From Candidatus Kryptoniota bacterium (GTDB lineage: Bacteria > Bacteroidota > Ignavibacteria > Kryptoniales > JAKASW01): 64,000 nucleotides of DNA. The translations under genes and the position numbers were made by a program. The stretch's first letter is position 1. The number at the start of each line of letters is the position of its first letter. Below the pieces are notes generated by a model. The model did no database searches. It was not told the DNA's origin and saw only the letters and a list, made by a program, of their open reading frames with translations. This document shows, in pieces, positions 51,311-61,215 of this stretch. Location of the stretch: NCBI GenBank assembly GCA_036567965.1, contig DATCTN010000017.1, forward strand, positions 1 through 64,000, written 5' to 3'.

Positions 51311-51898
51311 ATGTTTTTGAAACATCTTCGAACGGCGGCAATAAGTATCGTGCTGTTCAGCGTTCTTACGGGACTCCTTTACCCGTTGGCAATTACGGGG
51401 ATCGCGCAGTTGATCTTCCCGTCGCAGGCGAATGGAAGTCTTATTAAAAGTGATGGGAAGGTTGTTGGCTCGTCATTGATCGGTCAGCCATTCAGCGATC
51501 AGAAATATTTTTGGAGCCGCATCTCACCAACCAGTCCATATCCGTACAACGCAGCTGCATCCACAGGATCAAACATTGGTCCTACAAATCCGGCGTTATC
51601 AAGTGAGGTGACTCAGAGGATCAGTGATCTGAATAAGGTCGACTCCCTGAATACTCAGCCGGTCCCGGTTGACCTGGTCACTTCATCCGGCAGCGGACTC
51701 GATCCGCATATCAGCATCGCCGCAGCACTGTACCAGCTTCCAAGAGTCGCGAAAGTTCGCGGCTTAAGTCCGGACTTACTCCGCAGTCTCGTGGACAAAT
51801 TTACCGACGGGAGGTTCCTCGGATTTATTGGCGAGCCCGGTGTCAATGTCCTGAGGTTAAACCTGGCTCTGGACGAAATTCAAAAGAAGGAGAAATGA
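51311..51898 (+). CDS. kdpC: potassium-transporting ATPase subunit C
   Basis: The 195-residue protein has the full KdpC length: one membrane helix (AAISIVLFSVLTGLLYPLAITGIAQLIF), the LIGQPFSDQKYFWSRISPT motif, GSNIGPTNP, and the end motif SSGSGLDPHISIAAALYQLPRVAKVRGL. KdpC stabilises the KdpFABC complex and increases ATP affinity. AGGAG lies eight bases before the ATG. Placing kdpC first in the operon is unusual, since the common order is kdpFABC. Confidence 0.97.
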   Translation: MFLKHLRTAAISIVLFSVLTGLLYPLAITGIAQLIFPSQANGSLIKSDGKVVGSSLIGQPFSDQKYFWSRISPTSPYPYNAAASTGSNIGPTNPALSSEVTQRISDLNKVDSLNTQPVPVDLVTSSGSGLDPHISIAAALYQLPRVAKVRGLSPDLLRSLVDKFTDGRFLGFIGEPGVNVLRLNLALDEIQKKEK

Positions 51899-51900
51899 AT

Positions 51901-52035
51901 ATGGATCTCCTTTATGTCGGCATCACTGCTGCGCTGCTTCTCTTCACATGGGGCCTGATGAAAGTATGTGAGGTCCCTCCCGACAACTCGAAGTCGTCTC
52001 CGGCAGAGGAACAGAAGAGCGGAGGGAAATCATGA
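51901..52035 (+). CDS. 44-residue single-span membrane protein in the kdp operon
   Basis: The frame MDLLYVGITAALLLFTWGLMKVCE, then VPPDNSKSSPAEEQKSGGKS, starts two bases after kdpC and overlaps the kdpF start by four bases (ATGA), which supports real translation. AAGGAG lies nine bases upstream. It has one membrane helix and a charged cytoplasmic tail. Short proteins with an LxxxTWGLxxxCE pattern occur in front of kdpA in several lineages. It may be a second KdpF-like stabilising subunit; this is inference. Confidence 0.75.
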   Translation: MDLLYVGITAALLLFTWGLMKVCEVPPDNSKSSPAEEQKSGGKS

Positions 52036-52124
52036 GTTGGCTTTATCTAGTCGCAGGCATTATTTCATTTGCCTTATTGATCTATTTATTCGTCGCATTA
52101 CTTAGGCCGGAGAAATTCGAATGA
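52032..52124 (+). CDS. kdpF: potassium-transporting ATPase subunit F (30 residues)
   Basis: The peptide MSWLYLVAGIISFALLIYLF, then VALLRPEKFE, is a single membrane helix ending in the KdpF-like LLRPEKF. It is preceded by GGAGGG and overlaps both neighbours (ATGA with the small protein and with kdpA). KdpF is a lipid-like stabiliser of the KdpABC complex. Confidence 0.9.
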   Translation: MSWLYLVAGIISFALLIYLFVALLRPEKFE

Positions 52125-53863
52125 CATTAAATGGAATTATTCAGATCGTATTCTACCTGGTTGTACTGGTGCTTCTTGCCAAACCGCTTGGAACTTTTAT
52201 GGCGAGAATATTCCAGGGAGAAAAAACTTTCCTCCATCCCATATTTGGGCCGATAGAGAAGTTCATCTATCGCCTCTGCGGTATCGATCCCGAAGAGGAA
52301 ATGGACTGGAAGCAGAATGCAATCGCGATGATGATTTTCAATGTGTTGGGCATTCTCATCGTGTATGGGCTGCAAAGGCTTCAACAGCTTCTCCCTTTAA
52401 ACCCCCAGCACTTCGGTGCAGTATCTCCCGATTCGTCATTCAATACCGCCGTCAGTTTTGCGACTAATACGAACTGGCAGGGATACGGCGGTGAGACAAC
52501 GATGAGCTACTTGACACAAATGCTTGCTTTGACTACTCAGAATTTTCTTTCCGCGGCAACAGGAATTGCTGTGCTCGTCCTGTTTATTCGCGGACTCGTC
52601 CGGCATTCCTCAAAAGTGCTTGGTAATTTCTGGGTCGACTTGACGAGAAGCGTGTTATATGTGTTGTTGCCACTTTCGATAATTCTTGCGCTGCTTCTTG
52701 TGTCACAAGGCACAGTGCAAACGTTTTCCTCATACGCGACCGCGAATTTCGTACAGCCAGCGGCGGACACGAGTGGAGCAAAGGTCGCCGAACAGGTTAT
52801 CGCGGTTGGTCCTGCAGCTTCACAGATTGCAATCAAGCAGCTCGGCACGAATGGCGGAGGTTTCTTCAATGTAAATTCCGCGCATCCTTATGAGAATCCT
52901 ACTCCGTTTTCAGATTTTCTGGAAGTGCTTGCAATCCTACTCATCGGAGCTGCGCTCTGTTTCACATTCGGTAAAATGATCGGGGACATGCGCCAGGGCT
53001 GGTCTTTGATTGCAGCAATGATGATAATCCTCGTGGCGATGCTTGCCGTTTGTTATTGGTCGGAGCAGAAGGGAATTCCGCTCCTTACAAAATTGAATGT
53101 CGATCAAATAGCGAGCTCGACACAATCCGGTGGCAACATGGAAGGGAAGGAAGTCCGATTCGGAATAGCTAACTCGGCTCTTTGGGCGACGTCAACGACG
53201 TCCGCCTCCAATGGCTCTGTCAATTCGATGCACGATTCCTTCACGCCGCTCGGCGGATTGATTCCATTGATCGCGATGCATCTCGGCGAAGTTGTCTTCG
53301 GAGGCGTCGGCTCCGGGCTTTATGGAATGCTTGTGTTTGTAATTGTCGCCGTGTTTGTCGCGGGGCTTCTTGTCGGAAGAACGCCCGAATATTTGGGCCA
53401 CAAGATAGAAGCTTACGATATGAAAATGGCATCTCTTCTGATACTCATAATGCCGATCGTCGTCCTGGTCTTCACTGCTCTGGCAGTTGTGGTTCCGGCG
53501 GGAATAGCTATCATGGACAATCCGGGTCCACACGGCTTTAGTGAAATTCTATACACATATACTTCACAGGCCAACAACAATGGAAGTGCCTTCGCAGGTG
53601 TGAATGCCAATGCGCCTTTCCCTAATATCACAGGCGCAATTGCCATGTTTATCTGCCGCTATTGGCTTGCAATACCCACACTTGCGCTCGCAGGCTCGCT
53701 CGTGCGCAAAAAGAAAATTCCACCGAGCGAAGGTACTTTGCCGACTCACACACCTCTTTTCATTTTCTGGTTGATCGCCGTGATACTCATCGTCGGCGCT
53801 CTCAACTTCTTTCCTGCGCTTGCGCTGGGTCCGGTTGTCGAGCACCTCATGATGGTACATTGA
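52121..53863 (+). CDS. kdpA: potassium-transporting ATPase subunit A
   Basis: The 580-residue protein is the channel-like K+-binding subunit. The four selectivity-filter-type loops are visible: TNTNWQGYGGETTMSYLTQM, QLGTNGGGFFNVNSAHPYEN, HDSFTPLGGLIPLIAMHLGE and NNNGSAFAGVNANAPFPN. It has about ten membrane helices and the family start IQIVFYLVVLVLLAKPLG. It overlaps kdpF by four bases. It accepts K+ from the outside and passes it to the pump subunit KdpB. Confidence 0.98.
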   Translation: MTLNGIIQIVFYLVVLVLLAKPLGTFMARIFQGEKTFLHPIFGPIEKFIYRLCGIDPEEEMDWKQNAIAMMIFNVLGILIVYGLQRLQQLLPLNPQHFGAVSPDSSFNTAVSFATNTNWQGYGGETTMSYLTQMLALTTQNFLSAATGIAVLVLFIRGLVRHSSKVLGNFWVDLTRSVLYVLLPLSIILALLLVSQGTVQTFSSYATANFVQPAADTSGAKVAEQVIAVGPAASQIAIKQLGTNGGGFFNVNSAHPYENPTPFSDFLEVLAILLIGAALCFTFGKMIGDMRQGWSLIAAMMIILVAMLAVCYWSEQKGIPLLTKLNVDQIASSTQSGGNMEGKEVRFGIANSALWATSTTSASNGSVNSMHDSFTPLGGLIPLIAMHLGEVVFGGVGSGLYGMLVFVIVAVFVAGLLVGRTPEYLGHKIEAYDMKMASLLILIMPIVVLVFTALAVVVPAGIAIMDNPGPHGFSEILYTYTSQANNNGSAFAGVNANAPFPNITGAIAMFICRYWLAIPTLALAGSLVRKKKIPPSEGTLPTHTPLFIFWLIAVILIVGALNFFPALALGPVVEHLMMVH

Positions 53864-53910
53864 AGAAGTGAAAAGAGAATAATGAAAAGCGAAAAAGGTT
53901 AATTGACATT

Positions 53911-56010
53911 ATGAATACCGAAACTTCACAGCATAAAAGGCCATTAGGTCTTACGGGAGAAATTTTTAGGCGTGCTCTTCTGGATTCGTTCATGAAATTG
54001 AATCCTCTCAACATGATGCGTAATCCGGTCATGTTCGTGGTGGAAGTAGGAAGCGTACTCACAACGGGGTTGTGGATCCAGGCGCTCGTCGGTCACGGGG
54101 AAGCACCTGCATGGTACATCGGGACGGTTTCGCTGTGGCTTTGGTTCACCGTGCTTTTCGCGAACTTCTCCGAGGCGCTTGCCGAAGGACGAGGAAAGGC
54201 GCAGGCGGAAGGATTGCGGAAGGCGCGCCGGGAAACCATGGCAAAAATTCTCGATGACCCCCGGCATGGATCAAAATTTAATCCCGTTCCATCGACCGCG
54301 CTGCATAAGGGTGACTGTTTCATCGCGGAGGCAGGAGATGTCATAGCAGCCGACGGCGAAGTCATCGAAGGGATCGCGTCGGTCGACGAGAGCGCCATAA
54401 CAGGAGAGAGTGCGCCGGTCATACGTGAGTCGGGCGGCGACCGGAGTGCGGTCACCGGTGGCACACGCGTCCTGTCGGACTGGCTCATTATCCGCATGAC
54501 ATCCGATCCAGGAGCAGGATTCCTAGATAAGATGATTCATTTGATCGAAGGCGCGAAGAGGCAGAAGACTCCCAATGAAATTGCTCTGAATATTTTGCTG
54601 GCGGCATTCACAATTATTTTCCTGATGGTTTGCGTGTCGCTCCTTCCGTTTTCTCTCTTCAGCGTGCAGGCGGCCGGACAGGGAACGCCGGTCACCGTCA
54701 CTGTTCTCGTCGCGCTTCTTGTGTGTCTGATTCCGACTACGATCGGAGGACTCCTGTCCGCAATAGGAATCGCTGGGATGGACAGGATGATCCGTCACAA
54801 CGTTATCGCGACCTCGGGACGTGCGATCGAAGCTGCCGGCGACGTAGATGTCTTGCTTCTCGACAAGACCGGCACGGTAACGCTTGGCAACCGGATGGCG
54901 ACAGAATTTGTTCCTGCTCCCGGAATATCGCAGGATCGATTGGTTGATGCTGCTCAGTTGGCTTCCCTGGCGGATGAAACGCCTGAAGGAAGATCGATCG
55001 TAGTTCTCGCGAAGGAAAAGTATGGTCTTCGGGGTCGTGACATCCGTCAGATCTCAGCGCAGTTCGTTCCTTTCAGCGCACAGACCAGGATGAGCGGAGT
55101 TGATATTCAAACTGATGGCAAATCTTTATTCAGGAGTATTCGTAAAGGAGCTGCCGATTCAATTCGCAAATTCGTCGAGCAACAGGGCGGCAAATACCCG
55201 ATCCCTGTCGAACAGCTGGTCCAGGATATCGGGCGCAAAGGCGGGACACCGCTCGTGGTCTCCGAAAACGGAGAGGTGCTGGGCGTAATCCAGTTGAAGG
55301 ACATCGTCAAAGGCGGAATAAAGGAGAGATTCGCACAGTTGAGGACGATGGGAATCAAAACCGTGATGATAACGGGAGACAACCAGCTTACCGCAACTGC
55401 AATTGCCGCTGAAGCAGGCGTCGACGATTTTCTCGCAGAAGCGAAACCTGAAGACAAACTGAAACTTATCCGCCAGTATCAAAGCGGCGGACGGCTTGTG
55501 GCAATGACGGGTGACGGCACTAACGATGCACCGGCTCTCGCTCAGGCAGATGTTGCGGTCGCTATGAATACAGGTACCCAGCCAGCCCGCGAAGCTGCCA
55601 ACATGATCGATCTCGACAGCAATCCAACTAAGCTCATGGAGATAGTCGAGATCGGGAAACAACTCCTTATGACGCGCGGAACACTCACAACATTTAGCAT
55701 AGCGAATGACGTGGCGAAATATTTCGCGATAATACCCGCTGCATTCGCAACGACGTATCCGGTTCTGAACGCACTAAACATCATGAAACTTGCAACGCCG
55801 GAAAGTGCAATTCTCTCAGCGGTCATCTTTAATGCGCTGATCATTGTTGCCCTGATACCACTTGCATTGAAGGGCGTTAAGTACAGAGCCGTGAGCGCGG
55901 TTCATCTGCTGAGAAGACACCTGCTCATCTACGGTGTAGGCGGAGTGATCGCACCTTTCATCGGCATCAAGCTCATAGACATGCTTCTCGCAGCTTTGAG
56001 GATAGTGTAA
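53911..56010 (+). CDS. kdpB: potassium-transporting ATPase subunit B (P-type ATPase)
   Basis: The 699-residue protein carries all catalytic parts: actuator motif [19 protein letters not shown], the phosphorylated Asp at about residue 318 in [12 protein letters not shown], a complete N domain of about 200 residues, and the hinge [20 protein letters not shown]. The membrane motif [14 protein letters not shown] is also present. It pumps K+ delivered by KdpA at the cost of ATP. Length is usual. Forty-seven bases separate it from kdpA, and only seven from the paralogue that follows. Confidence 0.98.
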   Translation: MNTETSQHKRPLGLTGEIFRRALLDSFMKLNPLNMMRNPVMFVVEVGSVLTTGLWIQALVGHGEAPAWYIGTVSLWLWFTVLFANFSEALAEGRGKAQAEGLRKARRETMAKILDDPRHGSKFNPVPSTALHKGDCFIAEAGDVIAADGEVIEGIASVDESAITGESAPVIRESGGDRSAVTGGTRVLSDWLIIRMTSDPGAGFLDKMIHLIEGAKRQKTPNEIALNILLAAFTIIFLMVCVSLLPFSLFSVQAAGQGTPVTVTVLVALLVCLIPTTIGGLLSAIGIAGMDRMIRHNVIATSGRAIEAAGDVDVLLLDKTGTVTLGNRMATEFVPAPGISQDRLVDAAQLASLADETPEGRSIVVLAKEKYGLRGRDIRQISAQFVPFSAQTRMSGVDIQTDGKSLFRSIRKGAADSIRKFVEQQGGKYPIPVEQLVQDIGRKGGTPLVVSENGEVLGVIQLKDIVKGGIKERFAQLRTMGIKTVMITGDNQLTATAIAAEAGVDDFLAEAKPEDKLKLIRQYQSGGRLVAMTGDGTNDAPALAQADVAVAMNTGTQPAREAANMIDLDSNPTKLMEIVEIGKQLLMTRGTLTTFSIANDVAKYFAIIPAAFATTYPVLNALNIMKLATPESAILSAVIFNALIIVALIPLALKGVKYRAVSAVHLLRRHLLIYGVGGVIAPFIGIKLIDMLLAALRIV

Positions 56011-56016
56011 AAGATC

Positions 56017-57603
56017 TTGAGAACGAACGAATCTATTATCCAGGGTTTACATCAATTGAAGACACCCGTGATGCCTGCCAGAACATTTCGCGGTGAATCC
56101 TTCGCTAGATGGAATACTGAGGTGGAAGTGTTCACAAGAAAATTCGATTTTCGGATGATTACGAAGAGACCACTTGTTCTTGTTCCCACATTTTGCGCAT
56201 TGATTGTCACGCTCCTTGTTGTTAGCGGACCTGTCATGGGAAATTTTTCCTGGTTTAATTTTCAACTGATGACGGTGCTCTGGTTGACTGTGGTGCTCAT
56301 GAATCTTGTCGAGTCATTTACAGGTATTGCATATAACGAACCACGAGGAAATACCGCTCGCAAACTTGTTGAGGGAGATGAAACGTTAATCTCTGCGTAC
56401 GCACTTCGCAAGAACAATTTGGTCGTTTGCAAAGCCGGGGACCTGATACCTGCAGACGGAATCGTCATCCAGGGATTTGCAAATGTAGATGAATCTGCCA
56501 TGACCGGCGAATCGGTGTCCGCGATTCGCGAAAGTGGCAAAGATCGAAACAGGGTCATCGCCGGGACGCGCGTCCTTACCGGACGGATTGTCGTGCGTGT
56601 TACAAAGCGACCTACTGACGGTGTGCTTGATCGCGTCGCTTCACTCATTCAAAGCCCATCGCGCGGATTAAGCGGAGATGAGATCTCGATGGCGATGCCG
56701 ATGTGGTTTGTCATAATAAGCTTCTCGCTCTTTTTCATCAGCATTCCATTCCTGCCATCGTCCGCCGGGAGAACACCCTCTGCGTTTTCCGGTGAGATGG
56801 GACTCCTGCCGGCATTTATTTCACTCTGGCTATGTCTTGTTCCGGTCACCGTGGGAAGATCTATGGATTCGTCAGAGACATCAGAAATGAATCGGCTGAT
56901 TAGAAAAGAAATCTTCCCGCCGAATGTCAGTGTGTTAGAGAAGGCAGGCGAAATCGATACGCTCATAGCTGACAAGACCATTGACTCATCTGCGATTGAG
57001 AGAATTAGCCCGAGTCGCACTCTCGTCGAGACTGATCCCGGTAAGAGGCTCTTGCATATTCTGCAGGGGAAGGCATTGGGGCAATTCGTTGGAGTTGTAG
57101 GAAGCGCATCCAATAATGGAGCTGCTTTTGCACAGGCCGACATCGGCTTCTCGGTGCAGTTGAACGGTCATCCTGACTCGAATCTGAAAAGCGTTGTGAA
57201 GATCGGTGAAGACTATTCAAATCTCACGGAAGTCGTTCAAAGCGGAAGGCGATTAAGTGCAGTCAAGCGCGCTTTGACAACATTTGGCATTGCAAGCATA
57301 GTAGCCGGATCGATCATCCTCGTGCCTGCTGCGATCGCGCTCCTTCGCCATGTCGGGATGCAAGGCCCGGAAATTGGACCACTGAATTTCTTGAAGCTGG
57401 GTTCTCCGCAGAGCGCCATCCTGGGAGCTCTCGTCTTCAACTTATTCGAGTATCCGCTTCTCCTTCATGTTACTTCTGAAAGATCGAGCAGGCTTTCACT
57501 CAATGGGGGCATCATTCTGAACCCGAAGTTCGCGGGGGTAGTGGGATTGATCGCGCCAATCATCGGAATAAAAATCCTGGATGTCCTCATTAACGCTCTT
57601 TAA
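56017..57603 (+). CDS. KdpB paralogue lacking the N domain and catalytic motifs (pseudo-P-type ATPase)
   Basis: This uninterrupted frame of 528 codons follows kdpB by seven bases, starting at a TTG (an ATG at 56,071 is the alternative). Membrane helices, actuator domain and MTGES (about 162-166, VDESAMTGESVSAIRESGKDR) are kept. The phosphorylation motif is DKTID instead of DKTGT (Asp at about 319). About 160 residues that would form the nucleotide-binding domain are missing: only about 52 residues separate DKT from the hinge, against about 215 in KdpB. The hinge itself reads GSASNNGAAFAQADIGFSV instead of [19 protein letters not shown]. It therefore cannot work as a pump. A clean frame and operon position argue for a retained structural or regulatory role, for example replacing or modulating KdpB. 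I know of no described protein of this kind in Kdp systems. Confidence 0.88.
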   Translation: MRTNESIIQGLHQLKTPVMPARTFRGESFARWNTEVEVFTRKFDFRMITKRPLVLVPTFCALIVTLLVVSGPVMGNFSWFNFQLMTVLWLTVVLMNLVESFTGIAYNEPRGNTARKLVEGDETLISAYALRKNNLVVCKAGDLIPADGIVIQGFANVDESAMTGESVSAIRESGKDRNRVIAGTRVLTGRIVVRVTKRPTDGVLDRVASLIQSPSRGLSGDEISMAMPMWFVIISFSLFFISIPFLPSSAGRTPSAFSGEMGLLPAFISLWLCLVPVTVGRSMDSSETSEMNRLIRKEIFPPNVSVLEKAGEIDTLIADKTIDSSAIERISPSRTLVETDPGKRLLHILQGKALGQFVGVVGSASNNGAAFAQADIGFSVQLNGHPDSNLKSVVKIGEDYSNLTEVVQSGRRLSAVKRALTTFGIASIVAGSIILVPAAIALLRHVGMQGPEIGPLNFLKLGSPQSAILGALVFNLFEYPLLLHVTSERSSRLSLNGGIILNPKFAGVVGLIAPIIGIKILDVLINAL

Positions 57604-57805
57604 CCTGTTCGGTTCGCCGATTTCGACCACCTGCCACGATACGTTTTGAATTATCTTGCCACCATAGGTGTTTTTCTCGCCGCATCGGTTTTGGAAGTCG
57701 GGAGCGACGCTCTCGTGCGGAAGGGATTGCGTCGAACGGGACGGGGTTTATTGTCGTCAGTGTGTTCGCTTGTGAGAATCTGGCCAAATAATCCTATATT
57801 TCACA
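57604..57805. other. gap between the KdpB paralogue and kdpD
   Basis: The gap is about 200 bases and no gene is seen. It is long enough for a separate promoter of kdpDE; AATAATCCTATATTTCAC just before the kdpD start could include a -10 element (TATATT at 57,792-57,797). Confidence 0.4.
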
Positions 57806-60484
57806 ATGCCTGATGCAGATCATAGCCGCCCGGACCCTGATACACTTCTCAATCTGATCAAGAAGGAAGAGGAGCGTGGGGAAAAAGGAAAGCTTAAGAT
57901 TTTTTTCGGGATGTGCGCCGGAGTTGGGAAGACGTACACAATGCTGAGCGAGGCGAGGGAAGTAGTTGCAAAGGGGATAGATGCGGTCGTGGGGTATGTC
58001 GAGACACATAATCGTCTGGAGACCGCCGAGCTTGTACTGGGTCTCGAGGTGATACCAAGAAGGAAAGTTGAATATCGTGGTACACTCCTCGAAGAGATGG
58101 ATATCGATGCCATTTTATTGAGAAAGCCTAAACTTGTTCTCGTCGACGAGCTGGCCCACACGAACGCGCCGGGTAGTCGTCATGCCAAGAGGTTTCAGGA
58201 TGTTCTGGAATTATTGGATGCAGGCGTCGATGTATTCACCACGCTAAATGTGCAGCATCTTGAGAGCCGCGCCGATTCGGTCGCTCAAATTACCGGCACC
58301 ACCGTCAGGGAGACGGTTCCGGACTCAATTTTTGAGTCGGCGGATGAAATCAAGATAATCGACATATCTCCTGACGATTTGCTCAAGCGTCTCAGCGAGG
58401 GTAAAGTTTACACTCCGGATCGGTCGCGGCAGGCGATTACGAATTTCTTTCGGGAAGGCAACCTGGCAGCACTTAGAGAGATGTCGCTACGCCTTACCGC
58501 TGAGCGAGTAGATCGTGAGCTCCGTGAATACATGCGCGGACAGCGCATCGCCGGCCCCTGGAAATCGGGTCAGCGGCTTATAGCCGCGATTAGTCCGAGC
58601 CCTCATTCGGTTTCCGTCATTCGCTGGGCGCGGAGAGTTTCTTACACGATGGACGCAACATGGGTAGTGGTCTACGTTGAGCACTCCGGGAAATTGAGCG
58701 CTGATGAAAAGAACCAGCTTGCAAAGAACATGAAACTTGCAAAGGAACTCGGTGCAGAGGTTGTGACGACTTCCGACGACAACATTGCCGATGCCCTGAT
58801 GCGCGTCGCACACGAACAAAATGCCGGCCTCATGCTCGTGGGGAAACCGGACCGGACTGTTTTCTCCAGGGCAGCGCGTCTTATCGACGAGCTCATCCAG
58901 AAGAGCAGGGATCTTGACATATACATTGTCGGTCAGGAAGAGGGCCAGCGCACGAGAGTTTCCCGACTCCTTTTCCCCGGACTGCAATCGAGCCTGGCGC
59001 AATATGTGCTCGCAGGAGCTGCAGTATTACTGACTGCTCTGCTCTGTTATCCTATCACGCCTTATATAGGATACCGGACTGTGTCGTTTATAATACTCCT
59101 GATCGTGTCGCTGCTTCCGCTGAGAATGGGACCGGGTCCGACAATCTTGGGTGCGGCAACGGGAGCGCTGGCCTGGGATTTTCTGTTCATTCCTCCCAAA
59201 TTCACCTTCACGATCGGCAATCTCGAAGATATGCTGTTGGTCGGGTTTTATTTCGTGGTGGCATCTGTGACGGGCGTCCTCTCAGCACGCGTACGAAAAA
59301 GAGAGAAGACTCTGCGCCAGCGGGAACAGAGAACCTCGGCTCTGTTTTCTCTTACAAAAGATCTTTCATCGGCACATTCTCAGGACGAGGTCATACAGGC
59401 GGCAGTTTCAAACATAAAGAAGTACTTCGATGCTGATGTCCTGGTGGTCCTTGGCGAAGCCGATGGTGAAGTATCTTCTACCCCGCACAAGATGAGCAGC
59501 TTTGCACCCGATGTGAAGGAAATGGGTGTGGCAGCGTGGTCATACTGGAACGAGCGACGCGCCGGAAGATCAACCGACACCCTGCCGTCGGCTCAGGCAA
59601 CATACTTCCCTATGTCCGGACCGAGATATCCTCTCGGCGTAATAGGAGTTCGCCTCGGTGATGAGGTTAACCTCTCTCAGGAACAGGAGTCGCTCCTGGA
59701 GAATTTCATTTCGCAAATCACGTCCGCGATCGAGAGAGAACTTTTGAACGAAGTTAACAAGAGATCTGTCGTAATGGCGGAATCGGAAAGATTGTATAAG
59801 ACCCTCTTTAATTCCATCTCGCACGAGTTTCGCACGCCGATCGCCACGATAATGGGGACGTCCGAAAATCTTATTCAACAGGGTGGAAGTGCTACGAAAG
59901 AGGTGAATCAGGAAAACCTGAAAGAGATTCATATCGCGGCAGAAAGGTTGAACAGGCTGGTGGCTAACCTGCTTGACATGACTCGCCTCGAATCAGGAAT
60001 GATTCAGCCGAAACTTGACTGGTGTGACATCCGGGATGTCATAAACCAATCTCTGAAGGGATTGGAACGCGAGCTCAGCCAGCATGAGGTCGAGGTCGCT
60101 GTCGAGCAAAACGTCCCACTCCTGAAACTGGATTTCATACTGATCGAACAGGCGTTGACGAATCTGATTCACAATGCGGCGCTTTACACTCCCGCAGGGA
60201 CGAAGATCGAAGTGAAGGCTTATGCTGAGGATGACGCGTGCGCGATTTCGGTCTCCGACGGTGGACCCGGTCTTCCTGAAACCGACACCGACAGGGTCTT
60301 CGAAAAGTTTTATCGTGCGTCCGAAGCAAGGGCGGGAGGGACGGGTTTAGGACTTACCATTGCGAGAGGTTTCGTCGAGGCACATCACGGGAAGATCACA
60401 GCTTCAAACAAGTCGACCGGCGGCGCGGAATTCGTTATTCATCTTCCGATGAGTCACAAGAACTTTACGAGAGGGGAGGATTGA
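57806..60484 (+). CDS. kdpD: sensor histidine kinase KdpD
   Basis: The 892-residue protein has the complete KdpD layout. The N-terminal KdpD domain contains Walker-type GMCAGVGKTYTML (about 35-47) and LVDELAHTNAPGSRHAKRFQDV. A Usp-like domain follows at about 255-375 (RLIAAISPSPHSVSVIRWARR). Next come four short membrane helices (DUF4118, about 395-500), a GAF-like domain, HisKA with the phospho-His at about 673 (SISHEFRTPIATIMG), and HATPase (DGGPGLPETDTDRVFEKFYR, GTGLGLTIARGF). KdpD senses K+ limitation and ionic strength and controls KdpE. In some bacteria its Usp domain binds c-di-AMP, which cannot be judged here. Confidence 0.97.
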   Translation: MPDADHSRPDPDTLLNLIKKEEERGEKGKLKIFFGMCAGVGKTYTMLSEAREVVAKGIDAVVGYVETHNRLETAELVLGLEVIPRRKVEYRGTLLEEMDIDAILLRKPKLVLVDELAHTNAPGSRHAKRFQDVLELLDAGVDVFTTLNVQHLESRADSVAQITGTTVRETVPDSIFESADEIKIIDISPDDLLKRLSEGKVYTPDRSRQAITNFFREGNLAALREMSLRLTAERVDRELREYMRGQRIAGPWKSGQRLIAAISPSPHSVSVIRWARRVSYTMDATWVVVYVEHSGKLSADEKNQLAKNMKLAKELGAEVVTTSDDNIADALMRVAHEQNAGLMLVGKPDRTVFSRAARLIDELIQKSRDLDIYIVGQEEGQRTRVSRLLFPGLQSSLAQYVLAGAAVLLTALLCYPITPYIGYRTVSFIILLIVSLLPLRMGPGPTILGAATGALAWDFLFIPPKFTFTIGNLEDMLLVGFYFVVASVTGVLSARVRKREKTLRQREQRTSALFSLTKDLSSAHSQDEVIQAAVSNIKKYFDADVLVVLGEADGEVSSTPHKMSSFAPDVKEMGVAAWSYWNERRAGRSTDTLPSAQATYFPMSGPRYPLGVIGVRLGDEVNLSQEQESLLENFISQITSAIERELLNEVNKRSVVMAESERLYKTLFNSISHEFRTPIATIMGTSENLIQQGGSATKEVNQENLKEIHIAAERLNRLVANLLDMTRLESGMIQPKLDWCDIRDVINQSLKGLERELSQHEVEVAVEQNVPLLKLDFILIEQALTNLIHNAALYTPAGTKIEVKAYAEDDACAISVSDGGPGLPETDTDRVFEKFYRASEARAGGTGLGLTIARGFVEAHHGKITASNKSTGGAEFVIHLPMSHKNFTRGED

Positions 60485-61167
60485 GCGACAAGCCGGTAAT
60501 TCTCGTGATCGATGACGAGGTGCAGATTCGCCGCCTTCTACAGCTGACACTTGAATCAAACGGATATGACGTCCGTGAATGTGCGAAAGCGAGCGAGGGA
60601 TTGGCAAAGACGGCTTCGGAGCGACCGGAGCTGGTCATTCTGGATCTTGGACTCCCGGATATGGATGGATTGGAAGTCCTGAAGAAGATACGCGAGTGGT
60701 CTGAAGTCCCCGTCCTCGTTCTGTCCGTCCGAAGTTCCGAAAACGATATCATATCCTGCCTCGATGCGGGTGCCGATGATTATTTGGTGAAGCCGTTCAG
60801 AACAGGAGAGCTGCTTGCCCGTGTCAGGACGGCCGTCAGGCACAGACAGGGCGACGAGTATAAATCGGTTTTTTCTGTTGCGGATCTCCAGGTGGATCTG
60901 TCTTCGCGGATCGTGAAGAAGAAGGATCAGATCCTCAAGCTGACTCCGACTGAATACTCCCTCCTCGCTCTGTTCGTCCGGAACGCCGGCAGAGTCCTGA
61001 CGCACAAATATATCCTTGAACAGGTGTGGGGTCCCAATCTTTCAGACGAGACGCAATATTCGCGGGTGTATGTAGGACAGCTGCGCAAAAAGATCGAAAG
61101 TAACCCGGCGGACCCGAAAATTATAATTACCGAATCAGGGATCGGTTATCGCCTCAGTACCGAATAA
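60481..61167 (+). CDS. kdpE: OmpR-family response regulator KdpE
   Basis: The start is a TTG that overlaps the kdpD stop (TTGA) and follows GGGGAGGA closely. The 228-residue protein has a receiver domain with acidic pair DD at 11-12 and phospho-acceptor Asp55 in LVILDLGLPDMDG, switch Ser in VLVLSVRSSE and Lys in DYLVKPFRTGEL. The OmpR/PhoB winged helix follows (LTPTEYSLLALFVRNAGRVLTHKYILEQVWG ... YVGQLRKKIE). It should activate kdp transcription. Likely targets are the boxes at 49,588 and 51,195. Confidence 0.97.
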   Translation: MSDKPVILVIDDEVQIRRLLQLTLESNGYDVRECAKASEGLAKTASERPELVILDLGLPDMDGLEVLKKIREWSEVPVLVLSVRSSENDIISCLDAGADDYLVKPFRTGELLARVRTAVRHRQGDEYKSVFSVADLQVDLSSRIVKKKDQILKLTPTEYSLLALFVRNAGRVLTHKYILEQVWGPNLSDETQYSRVYVGQLRKKIESNPADPKIIITESGIGYRLSTE

Positions 61168-61215
61168 TCTGTAAATGTAGATTGCTCCCAGTCCACCTCA
61201 CAACACGGAGAAGGA

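Noticed and set aside
56017-57603. Reading the KdpB paralogue as a plain pseudogene
   Set aside because: The frame is uninterrupted, membrane segments and actuator domain are well kept, and it sits in the operon without a gap; pseudogene decay does not explain a clean domain deletion with no stops.
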